Below are positions 1 through 9,016 of a stretch of 64,000 nt of DNA, in pieces. The position numbers were made by a program, and so were the translations under genes. Each line of letters begins with the position of its first letter. The first letter of the stretch is position 1. The stretch comes from Rhodosalinus sp041365695 (lineage in GTDB: Bacteria > Pseudomonadota > Alphaproteobacteria > Rhodobacterales > Rhodobacteraceae), in contig NZ_JBGFSJ010000005.1 in the NCBI RefSeq assembly GCF_041365695.1, positions 124,001 through 188,000 on the forward strand, in the 5' to 3' direction. The notes under the pieces are model-generated. The model ran no database searches, was not told the DNA's origin, and saw only the letters and a list, made by a program, of their open reading frames with translations.

Positions 1-1701
<1,701 letters not shown>

Positions 1702-1812
1702 GGTTTGATCCCTCTTCTGTTCAAGGCGATATCCCGAAGCGGCGGACCCGTTCCGGCATCCCTGCTCCGCATTTCACGTGCCGGGCCAGTGCCCGCCACG
1801 CATCTGGCGGGT

Positions 1813-1841
1813 ATATAGGGAGGGGTCCGGGGGCCTGCAAG
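1813..1841 (-). promoter_or_regulatory. Sigma-32 (RpoH)-type heat-shock promoter of dnaK
   Basis: Read on the minus strand, CTTG is followed after 18 bases by CCTATAT. This matches the alphaproteobacterial RpoH pattern CTTG-N17/18-CYTATNT. It lies about 110 bases upstream of the dnaK ATG and points towards it. No CIRCE inverted repeat was seen, so sigma-32 control is the simplest reading. The match is read from the sequence; activity is inferred. Confidence 0.7.
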
Positions 1842-1899
1842 CAAGCCTTTGGACCCGATGGGAACAATTGCCGCGAGCCGCGAATGGGAGGCGCCCGCG

Positions 1900-2505
1900 A
1901 TGGTCGAGACGGTGGTCCTGAACGGCGTCCGCGTGCTGCGCGGCTGGCTCGACGCGCCCGCGCAGGCGCGGCTCGTTGACAGGTTGCGCGCGCTGGCGCG
2001 GGTCGCGCCCTTCGTGACCCAGGTGACGCCCGGCGGGCGCCCCATGTCCGTCCGGATGACCGCAGCGGGCCGCCTCGGCTGGGTGTCGGACAGGTCGGGC
2101 TACCACTACGCCGCGCGCCATCCCTCGGGCGCGGCCTGGCCGCCGATCCCAGCGCAGGTGATGGAGATCTGGAACGAGGTCACGGGCCTCGCGCGCGCGC
2201 CGGATTGCTGCCTCGTCAACTGGTACGGGGAAGGCGCGCGGATGGGGCTGCACCAGGACCGCGACGAGGCGGATTTCTCCTGGCCCGTCCTGTCGGTCTC
2301 GCTGGGGGACGAGGCGCTCTTCCGGGTGGGCGGCGTGGACGCGCCGCGCCCCTCGCGGTCGCTCTGGCTGCGATCGGGGGACGTCGCGCTTCTGGAGGGG
2401 CCTGCGCGGCTGGCATGGCACGGGGTGGACCGGATCCGCTTCGGCTCTTCGTCGCTGCTGCCCGGCGGCGGGCGGATCAACCTGACGCTTAGGGTGGTAG
2501 AGTGA
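1900..2505 (+). CDS. alkB: AlkB-family Fe(II)/2-oxoglutarate DNA repair dioxygenase
   Basis: Oxidative dealkylation of 1-methyladenine and 3-methylcytosine in DNA, using Fe(II), O2 and 2-oxoglutarate. Visible signatures are the NWY segment near residue 107, the iron ligands HQD (H118, D120) and H174 in AWHG, and the C-terminal RINLTLR (R192, R198) that binds 2-oxoglutarate and substrate. The start chosen is the ATG at 1900 behind GGGAGG, giving 201 residues, a usual AlkB length. An in-frame ATG at 1849 would add 17 unlike residues. It is divergent from dnaK and probably has its own promoter. Family is sure; substrate preference within AlkB is not. Confidence 0.9.
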   Translation: MVETVVLNGVRVLRGWLDAPAQARLVDRLRALARVAPFVTQVTPGGRPMSVRMTAAGRLGWVSDRSGYHYAARHPSGAAWPPIPAQVMEIWNEVTGLARAPDCCLVNWYGEGARMGLHQDRDEADFSWPVLSVSLGDEALFRVGGVDAPRPSRSLWLRSGDVALLEGPARLAWHGVDRIRFGSSSLLPGGGRINLTLRVVE

Positions 2506-2509
2506 CGGC

Positions 2510-3148
2510 TCAGCGCGCCAGGGTGCAGCAGCCCGCGTATTGCCGCAGCGCCCCGCCGTCCTGCACGAGCAGGTCGGCGGAAAGCCCGAACAGCCGGTCC
2601 GACATCCCGTCGCTGCACCGCGCGCGGCGCACCGTTCCGTGGATCGCCTGCCCGCCGCCCGCGCCCCAGCCGACGAAGCCGTAGGCGTCCGGGCGACCGG
2701 CCGCGCGCGTGCGTTCGGAAAGCGAGGCGGTCACCGCGCGCGGCACGCCCGGCCCCTCGAGGCGCAGCCCGTCCTCGGCGACCGACAGGCTCCAGAACGG
2801 TTCGGTGCCGAAGCAGCGCATGGGAACCGGCAGGGCGTTGCCCCCCTGCCGCGGCTGCCGGGCGAGAAAGCGCATCGACACCCAGCCCGCCTGTTCGCCG
2901 GCATTGACCCGCCCCCAGCCCGCGGCGGAGTCGATCGCGGTGACCTCGACGCCCCGCGCACCGGGCGCAAGCGCGCCGATGCGCGCCGCGTCCGCCGACG
3001 GCGCGGCGCGGACGTTCAGCACGTCATCCGGTGCCACGCCCCGCACGTCGTAGAGCGCGGGCAGGGGCCCATCCTGCGCGGCCGCCGGCGCGGCGGCGGC
3101 GAGGGCCAGGGCGAACGCGGCGAGGACGCTCAAGAGGGCACGGGGCAT
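2510..3148 (-). CDS. Secreted SH3b-domain protein
   Basis: Residues 1-24 form a classic Sec signal peptide (MPRALLSVLAAFALALAAAA, cleavage near AAAQ). A bacterial SH3 domain follows (about 30-95, with the LNVRAAPS motif common to SH3b). The C-terminal domain (about 105-212) has CFGTEPFW and paired cysteines, like periplasmic proteins of the COG3650 type that often sit near lipoproteins. The ATG is preceded by AGGAG. A peptidoglycan- or envelope-associated role is likely, but no enzyme activity can be read from the sequence. It converges on alkB, with the two stops only 4 bases apart. Confidence 0.75.
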   Translation of the reverse strand: MPRALLSVLAAFALALAAAAPAAAQDGPLPALYDVRGVAPDDVLNVRAAPSADAARIGALAPGARGVEVTAIDSAAGWGRVNAGEQAGWVSMRFLARQPRQGGNALPVPMRCFGTEPFWSLSVAEDGLRLEGPGVPRAVTASLSERTRAAGRPDAYGFVGWGAGGGQAIHGTVRRARCSDGMSDRLFGLSADLLVQDGGALRQYAGCCTLAR

Positions 3149-3180
3149 GACAATCTCCTTTGCCTTTCGGCCGCATGGCC

Positions 3181-4002
3181 TCAGCGCCGCGCGTACCAGC
3201 TTGGCGAGGCGTGCTTGCGGGTGACGAATTCGCCCATCAGGCCGATCAGAAGCAGCACGATCCCGACGGTGAGAGGATACTCTATCGAACTGTTGCGTGG
3301 GAAGTAGTTGATGAAGGCGAAGCCGCGCGCCTGGTCGATGGCGTGAAAGAGCGGGTTCCAGTCGAACAGCATCAGCATGTGCGGCGGCAGCGCGTTGGCC
3401 ACGAACATCTTGCCCGAGGCGATCATGTTGGCGCGTTGATAGACGCTCGTCATCAGGGTGACGACGCCGGGCATCCAGGGCTTAAGCGCCAGCAGCACGA
3501 GCCCCACCGCCGCCCCGGTGAACCACGCCAGCAGCACCATGGCGAGGCACCCGATCGGGTCGTGGATTTCGACCGGCGTGAAACCCACATGGTAGACGAA
3601 CAGGATCAGGAACATCGACAGCAACTGGATGTAGAGCATCCCCACGGCCGCCGAGAGGATCGAGATGGCGGTGTTCATCGGCCCGTGCAGCATCATCGGC
3701 GAGGCCGGCCCCTCGGAGGCGACGACGGCGCCCACCGTCTTGATGTGCGTCATGAACAGGAAGACGCCCGTCATGATGTAGATGAGGAAATCGCCCCGGA
3801 TCTTGAGCCCACGCAGGCCGAGGAAGGTGAACATGAAGTAGAAGGCGAGCACGAAGATCGCCGTCTGCATCACGTTGATGAGGATCGACATGATCGGGCT
3901 GCCATGCGTCTTGCGGACGCTGCGCACGACGCCGTGATACACCCGTTCCGCCGTCGAGACGGCCGAGCCGATCGTGTTTCGCGGGGGGGTCTGCTGGAAC
4001 AT
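3181..4002 (-). CDS. ABC-2 type polysaccharide export permease
   Basis: Integral membrane protein of 273 residues with about six hydrophobic segments (for example ILINVMQTAIFVLAFYFMFTF near 40-60 and TVGIVLLLIGLMGEF near the C-terminus). The N-terminal cytoplasmic region and the RNSSIEYPLTV stretch before the last helix resemble KpsM/Wzm-like permeases for capsule or O-antigen export. The ATPase partner is not in the window; on the minus strand only the SH3 protein gene lies downstream. Divergent genes cysQ, galU and galE supply sugar precursors, which supports a polysaccharide role. The substrate is unknown. Confidence 0.8.
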   Translation of the reverse strand: MFQQTPPRNTIGSAVSTAERVYHGVVRSVRKTHGSPIMSILINVMQTAIFVLAFYFMFTFLGLRGLKIRGDFLIYIMTGVFLFMTHIKTVGAVVASEGPASPMMLHGPMNTAISILSAAVGMLYIQLLSMFLILFVYHVGFTPVEIHDPIGCLAMVLLAWFTGAAVGLVLLALKPWMPGVVTLMTSVYQRANMIASGKMFVANALPPHMLMLFDWNPLFHAIDQARGFAFINYFPRNSSIEYPLTVGIVLLLIGLMGEFVTRKHASPSWYARR

Positions 4003-4136
4003 GGGTCTCTGCTCTCCGACCCGACGATCACCCGGACGACTTGCGGTTCCGTTACCACGCGATCATAAGGGCGGCGGCCCCGATTGGCAATCTCGCGCAG
4101 GGCGCGCGCGGGCGACGCGAGCCGAGGAGACGGCGG

Positions 4137-4934
4137 ATGGATCACGATGTGCTGACCGAAACGGTCCGCCGGCTGGCCCTCGAGGCCGGTGCGGAGATCA
4201 TGCGCCACTACCGGTCCGGGGATCTCCAGGCGCGCGCGAAGAGCGACGAAAGCCCCGTGACCGCCGCCGACGAGGCCGCCGACCGGATCATTTCCGACGG
4301 CCTGCGCGCGGCGTTCCCGGACATGCCGCTCGTCACGGAGGAGCAGGCCGAAAGCCACGCGCAGGACGCCTTCACCTTCCTTGTCGTGGATCCGCTCGAC
4401 GGCACGCGCGAGTTCATCCGGCGCCGCGGCGACTTCACCGTGAACATCGCCTATGTCGAGGAGGGTCTGCCGGTGCGCGGGGTCGTCTACGCCCCGGCCA
4501 GGGGCCGCCTCTTCTACACCACGGCCACGGGCCGGGCGGTGGAGGAGACCGGAGAGATGGACCCCGCCCACCCCGGCGAGACGCGGGAGCTTCACGTCGC
4601 GGAGCCCGACAATTCGGCGCTCAGGGTCGTGGCCTCGAAGTCGCACCGCGACGAGGAAACCGACGCCTACATCGCGCGCTACGAGGTGAAGGAGCTGGTC
4701 AGCGCGGGCTCGTCGCTGAAGTTCTGCCTGCTGGCCGCGGGAGAGGCCGACCTTTACCCGCGCCTGGGGCGCACCATGGAGTGGGACACGGCCGCGGGCC
4801 ACGCCGTGCTCAACGGGGCGGGGGGGCGCGTGGTGCGGTTCGACGACCACACGCCGCTCGCCTACGGCAAGGCCGGTTTCGCCAATCCCTATTTCATCGC
4901 CTACGCGCCGGGCGTTTCGCTGATGTCGGGCTGA
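4137..4934 (+). CDS. cysQ: 3'(2'),5'-bisphosphate nucleotidase CysQ
   Basis: Hydrolyses adenosine 3',5'-bisphosphate (PAP), the by-product of sulfate activation and sulfotransferase reactions, to AMP. It is a member of the inositol-monophosphatase superfamily. The metal-site motif DPLDGTREFI (near residues 85-94), the upstream VTEEQ and the downstream WDTAAGHAVL are present. The start is the ATG at 4137 behind GAGGAGA (265 residues); an upstream in-frame ATG would only add a basic, unlike leader. It opens the glycan cluster that ends with a sulfotransferase, which fits PAP recycling. Confidence 0.9.
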   Translation: MDHDVLTETVRRLALEAGAEIMRHYRSGDLQARAKSDESPVTAADEAADRIISDGLRAAFPDMPLVTEEQAESHAQDAFTFLVVDPLDGTREFIRRRGDFTVNIAYVEEGLPVRGVVYAPARGRLFYTTATGRAVEETGEMDPAHPGETRELHVAEPDNSALRVVASKSHRDEETDAYIARYEVKELVSAGSSLKFCLLAAGEADLYPRLGRTMEWDTAAGHAVLNGAGGRVVRFDDHTPLAYGKAGFANPYFIAYAPGVSLMSG

Positions 4935-5062
4935 TCCCGCGCCGGGGCCTCGGGAATTCCACAAATCCGACATGCATCGCCCCCGGAACTTCGCTAGGCT
5001 CCGGCCATGGTGAGCCGCCCGGAGGGGCGGACATGCGTGAATTCGTCGATCAGGAGCAGGGC

Positions 5063-5956
5063 ATGCGGAACAAGGTAACGAAGGCGATCTTCCCGGTTGC
5101 GGGGCTGGGCACACGCTTCCTGCCGGCCACGAAATCGGTACCGAAGGAGATCATGACGCTCGTGGACCGGCCCCTCATCCAGTACGCGATCGACGAGGCG
5201 CGTGCCGCGGGGATCAAGGAATTCATCTTCGTCACCTCGCGCGGCAAGAGCGCGCTGGAGGACTATTTCGACCATGCGCCCGAACTCGAGACCGCGCTGC
5301 GCAAGGCGGGCAAGACCGAGCTTCTGCAGATCCTCAAGAACACCAACATGGAATCGGGCGCGATCGCCTATATCCGCCAGCACAAGGCGCTGGGTCTCGG
5401 CCATGCCGTCTGGTGCGCGCGGCGTCTCATCGGGGACGAGCCCTTCGCGGTGATCCTCCCCGACGACGTGATCGCCGCGGAGCAGCCCTGCCTTCAGCAG
5501 ATGACCGAAGCCTACGAGGAGACGGGCGGCGCCATGGTCGCCGCGATGGACGTGCCCCGGGAACGCATCGGCTCCTACGGGGTGCTCGACCTCGAGGACG
5601 ACAAGGGAGATCTCGTGAAGGTGCGCGGCATGGTGGAAAAGCCCACACCGGACCAGGCGCCCTCGAACCTCGCGGTGATCGGCCGCTACATCCTCACCCC
5701 CGACGTGCTGAAGAACCTGAACCGCATGAAACAGGGCTCGGGCAACGAGATCCAGCTGACCGACGCCATCGCCGACGAGATCGCGCAGGGCCGCGACGTC
5801 TATGGCTACCGCTTCCGCGGCCAGCGCTTCGACTGCGGCTCCAAGGCGGGGTTCCTGCAGGCCACCGTCGCCTTCGGGCTGGCGCGCGACGACCTGCGCG
5901 AGGACCTGCTGCGCTACCTGCACGAACTCGTCTCGGTCGAGAAGGCCGCGCAGTAG
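5063..5956 (+). CDS. galU: UTP-glucose-1-phosphate uridylyltransferase GalU
   Basis: Makes UDP-glucose from UTP and glucose-1-phosphate for exopolysaccharide, LPS and osmolyte synthesis. The nucleotidyl-transfer motif FPVAGLGTRFLPATKS is at the N-terminus, KSVPKEIMTLVDRP follows, and VEKPTPDQAPSNLAV is near residue 195. Length is 297 residues, typical of GalU. The start at 5063 has AGGAG seven bases upstream. An in-frame ATG at 5033 behind GGAGGGG would add ten residues and cannot be excluded. It lies 19 bases upstream of galE, which uses its product. Confidence 0.95.
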   Translation: MRNKVTKAIFPVAGLGTRFLPATKSVPKEIMTLVDRPLIQYAIDEARAAGIKEFIFVTSRGKSALEDYFDHAPELETALRKAGKTELLQILKNTNMESGAIAYIRQHKALGLGHAVWCARRLIGDEPFAVILPDDVIAAEQPCLQQMTEAYEETGGAMVAAMDVPRERIGSYGVLDLEDDKGDLVKVRGMVEKPTPDQAPSNLAVIGRYILTPDVLKNLNRMKQGSGNEIQLTDAIADEIAQGRDVYGYRFRGQRFDCGSKAGFLQATVAFGLARDDLREDLLRYLHELVSVEKAAQ

Positions 5957-5975
5957 GGCGGCGCGGCATCGCCCG

Positions 5976-6959
5976 ATGGCGCGGATCCTGGTCACCGGCG
6001 GCGCGGGGTATATCGGCTCCCACGCCTGCAAGGCGCTCGCCGCGGCGGGCCATACGCCCGTGGCCTACGACAATCTCGTCACCGGATGGGAACAGGCCGC
6101 GCGGTTCGGCCCGTTAGAGCGCGGCGACCTGACCGACCGCGCGCGGCTCGACGCGGTGTTCGCGCGTCATCGGCCCGCCGCGGTGATGCACTTCGCGGCG
6201 CTGAGCCAGGTCGGCGAGGCGATGGGCGATCCCGGCCGCTACTGGCGCAACAACGTGCTGGGCTCGCTCACCCTGGCCGAGGCGGCCCTTGCGGCCGGCT
6301 GCCGCGACGTCGTGTTCTCCTCGACCTGCGCGGTCTACGGCGAACAGGACGGCGTCACCCTCGACGAGAAGAGCGCGCTGCGCCCGGTCAACGCCTACGG
6401 CGCCTCGAAGCGCGCGGTGGAGGAGATCCTCGCCCAGTTCGGGGCCGCGCACGGTCTTCGCAGCGTCGTCTTTCGCTACTTCAACGTGGCCGGCGCCGAT
6501 CCGGAGGCCGAGATCGGGGAATTCCACCGTCCCGAGACGCATCTCGTCCCGCTGATCCTTCAGGCCATCGACGGGCAGCGCCCAGCGCTCACCATCCACG
6601 GAACGGATTACGACACGCCCGACGGCACCTGCATCCGCGACTACGTGCACGTCAGCGATCTCGTGTCGGCGCATCTGGCGGGGCTGCGCTGGCTGGCGGA
6701 GGGACGGGACAGCCGGGTGTTCAACCTCGGCACGGGGCACGGCTTTTCGGTGCGGCAGGTGATCGACGCCGCCCGCGCCGTCACGGGCCGCGACGTTCCG
6801 GTGACGGAGGGGCCGCGCCGCGCCGGCGACTGCACCCGGCTCGTCTCCGGATCCGGCCGCGCGGAGGCCGAGCTCGGCTGGCAGCCCGCGCGGTCCACGC
6901 TGGAGACGATGATAGAGGACGCCTGGCGCTGGCACCGCACCGGCGGATATGCCAGCTGA
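5976..6959 (+). CDS. galE: UDP-glucose 4-epimerase GalE
   Basis: Interconverts UDP-glucose and UDP-galactose (NAD-dependent, SDR extended family). The Rossmann motif VTGGAGYIGSH is at residues 5-15. The catalytic Ser of FSSTCAVYG and the YxxxK in NAYGASKRAVE follow, as does the substrate segment YDTPDGTCIRDYVHV. Length is 327 residues, normal for GalE. Its last codons overlap the beginning of the following glycosyltransferase frame, so the genes are likely co-transcribed and perhaps translationally coupled. Confidence 0.95.
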   Translation: MARILVTGGAGYIGSHACKALAAAGHTPVAYDNLVTGWEQAARFGPLERGDLTDRARLDAVFARHRPAAVMHFAALSQVGEAMGDPGRYWRNNVLGSLTLAEAALAAGCRDVVFSSTCAVYGEQDGVTLDEKSALRPVNAYGASKRAVEEILAQFGAAHGLRSVVFRYFNVAGADPEAEIGEFHRPETHLVPLILQAIDGQRPALTIHGTDYDTPDGTCIRDYVHVSDLVSAHLAGLRWLAEGRDSRVFNLGTGHGFSVRQVIDAARAVTGRDVPVTEGPRRAGDCTRLVSGSGRAEAELGWQPARSTLETMIEDAWRWHRTGGYAS

Positions 6960-8005
6960 CCGGCGCCGCCCGCACCGCCGCCCCAGAGCTCTGGCGCGCC
7001 TACCGCCTGCGCTGGCGCCGCCGCCGCCTGCTTCTGCGCGCGTGGCGGAAGCGCGCGGAGCTGACCCCCGTCGCGGACCGGACGGGCGCGATCCGGCGCG
7101 GGGCGATCCTTTGCTTTTCCACGATGCGGAACGAGGCGGTCCGCCTGCCCCATTTCCTCGACCATTACCGCCGGCTGGGGGTGGATCATTTCCTTGTCGT
7201 GGACAATGGCAGCACCGACGGCACCGCCGAGAGGCTGGCGAAGGCGCCCGACGTGTCGCTCTGGCGCACGGAAAGCGCCTATCGCGACGCACGTTTCGGG
7301 ATGGACTGGCTCACCCTTCTCCAGCGCCGCCACGGGCACGGCCACTGGTGCCTGACCGTCGATGCCGACGAGATCCTGATCTACCCGGAGTGGGAGCGGC
7401 GGGGGCTCGACGAGCTGACCGCGTGGCTCGACCGGGAGAAGATCCCGGCCATGGGCGCCATGATGCTGGACCTCTACCCGAAAGGGCCCCTTGGCGCGGC
7501 GGCCTACACGCCCGGCAGCGACCCGACGACGACGCTCGGCTGGTTCGACCAGTGGAACTACACTTGGGAATGGCAGCCACGATACCGCAACGTCTCGATC
7601 CGGGGCGGCGTGCGCAAGCGCGCGTTCTTCGCCGAGGCGCCCGAGCGGGCACCGCACCTGCACAAGATGCCGCTGGTGCGCTGGCGGCGCGGCTACGCCT
7701 ATGTCAGTTCCACGCATATCGCCCTGCCCCGCAGGCTCAACGCCGTGTTCGACGCGCGGCTCGACCGGCCGCGCGGCGCGCTTCTGCACACCAAGTTCCT
7801 CGACGTGGTGATCGAGAAATCCCGCGAGGAAAAACGCCGCCGGCAGCATTTTACCCATGTTGAACGATATGATGGCTATTACGATGCGATCCTGCGGAAC
7901 CCCGTACTTTGGTCGAAGGCGTCGGCGCAGTATAAGGGGTGGAGGCAACTCGAAGACGCGGGCCTGATCGCCCGGGGGCGCTGGGCGGAAAAAGAGAGAG
8001 GCTGA
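6956..8005 (+). CDS. Glycosyltransferase family 2-like protein (first of tandem pair), start codon unclear
   Basis: GT-A fold glycosyltransferase of the Glyco_tranf_2_4 type. It has VDNGSTDGT, then the metal-binding DxD in CLTVDADEI, and YPKGPL. It is clearly paralogous to the next gene (shared PVADRTG, GHGHWCLTVDADE, RYAYVSSTH-type blocks). The homologous N-terminus (LWRAYRLR against FWRSYRLR) begins near 6989, but no ATG, GTG or TTG occurs in this frame before the ATG at 7124, which would delete the first beta strand. The boundary given is a CTG overlapping the galE stop. An ATG at 6949 lies in the neighbouring frame, so a single-base indel or a non-standard start are the options. The sugar donor is unknown. 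Confidence 0.75.
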   Translation: MTGAARTAAPELWRAYRLRWRRRRLLLRAWRKRAELTPVADRTGAIRRGAILCFSTMRNEAVRLPHFLDHYRRLGVDHFLVVDNGSTDGTAERLAKAPDVSLWRTESAYRDARFGMDWLTLLQRRHGHGHWCLTVDADEILIYPEWERRGLDELTAWLDREKIPAMGAMMLDLYPKGPLGAAAYTPGSDPTTTLGWFDQWNYTWEWQPRYRNVSIRGGVRKRAFFAEAPERAPHLHKMPLVRWRRGYAYVSSTHIALPRRLNAVFDARLDRPRGALLHTKFLDVVIEKSREEKRRRQHFTHVERYDGYYDAILRNPVLWSKASAQYKGWRQLEDAGLIARGRWAEKERG

Positions 8006-9016
8006 ATGCGGTTCTGGCGGTCATACCGGCTGCGCCTGCAGCGCAAGGGGTGGCGCGCCCGCGCCATGCTGAAGCGCCGCCAGCTTCGGCCCGTCGCCGA
8101 CCGCACCGGCGGCATCCGGCCGGGCGACGTGCTGCTGTTCTGCACCCAGCGCAACGAGGGCGTGCGCCTTCCCTATTTCCTGCAGTATTATCGCGATCTC
8201 GGCGTCGGCCATTTTCTCTTCGTGGACAACGACAGCGACGACGGGTCGCGCGACTACCTCGCCCAGCAGCCCGATGTCTCGCTCTGGCACACGCGGGCAA
8301 GCTACAAGCACGCCCGCTTCGGCATCGACTGGATGAACGGGCTGCTCGCGCGTTACGGGCACGGCCACTGGTGCCTGACCGTCGATGCGGACGAATTCTT
8401 CGTCTTCCCGTTCTGCGACACGCGGCCCATCGCCGCGCTGACCGACTGGCTCGACGCGCTGCCGATCCGGTCCTTCGGCGCGATGATCCTCGACATGTAT
8501 CCAAAGGGGCCGCTCTCCGCCCGGCCCTACCGGCCCGGGCAGAACCCGTTCGAGATCGCGTCCTGGTTCGACGCGGGCAACTACCGGATCGAGAGGAACC
8601 CCCGGCTGGGCAATCTTTGGATCCAGGGCGGACCGCGCCAGCGCGTCTTCTTCCCCGACGCGCCACGCAAGGCGCCGGCGCTCAACAAGATCCCGCTGGT
8701 GAAATGGCACCGACGCTACGCCTATGTCAGTTCGACCCACATGCTGCTGCCGCGCGGGCTCAACCTCGTCTACGACGACCGGGGCGGCGAGAAGCCGTGC
8801 GGCGTCCTTCTCCATGCAAAGTTCCTCGACACGCTCGGCGCCAAGGCCGAGGAAGAACTCGGCCGGGGCGAGCACTACGCCGGCGGACGCGAGTATCGCG
8901 CCTACGCGGCGCTGGCCGAGGACGACCCCGGGCTCTGGTGCCAGTGGTCAGAGAGATACCTGAACTGGCGCCAGCTGGAGATCCTCGGCCTGATGTCCAA
9001 GGGCAACTGGGCATGA
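8006..9016 (+). CDS. Glycosyltransferase family 2-like protein (second of tandem pair)
   Basis: 336-residue GT-A glycosyltransferase, paralogue of the preceding gene. The nucleotide-sugar region is LLFCTQRNEGVRLPYF near residues 45-60. VDNDSDDGS and the DxD motif in CLTVDADEFFVF follow, and the conserved tail ends near the C-terminal GNW. The ATG directly follows the previous stop (TGA-ATG), with a GAGAGAG purine tract acting as ribosome site. The stop overlaps the next gene's ATG (ATGA). Likely adds sugars to a surface glycan; acceptor and donor cannot be read. Confidence 0.88.
   Translation: MRFWRSYRLRLQRKGWRARAMLKRRQLRPVADRTGGIRPGDVLLFCTQRNEGVRLPYFLQYYRDLGVGHFLFVDNDSDDGSRDYLAQQPDVSLWHTRASYKHARFGIDWMNGLLARYGHGHWCLTVDADEFFVFPFCDTRPIAALTDWLDALPIRSFGAMILDMYPKGPLSARPYRPGQNPFEIASWFDAGNYRIERNPRLGNLWIQGGPRQRVFFPDAPRKAPALNKIPLVKWHRRYAYVSSTHMLLPRGLNLVYDDRGGEKPCGVLLHAKFLDTLGAKAEEELGRGEHYAGGREYRAYAALAEDDPGLWCQWSERYLNWRQLEILGLMSKGNWA

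Noticed and set aside
5033..5062. Alternative GalU start with ten more residues
   Set aside because: It has a good GGAGGGG, but GalU homologues begin at the MRNKVTKA position; retained as an alternative, not chosen.
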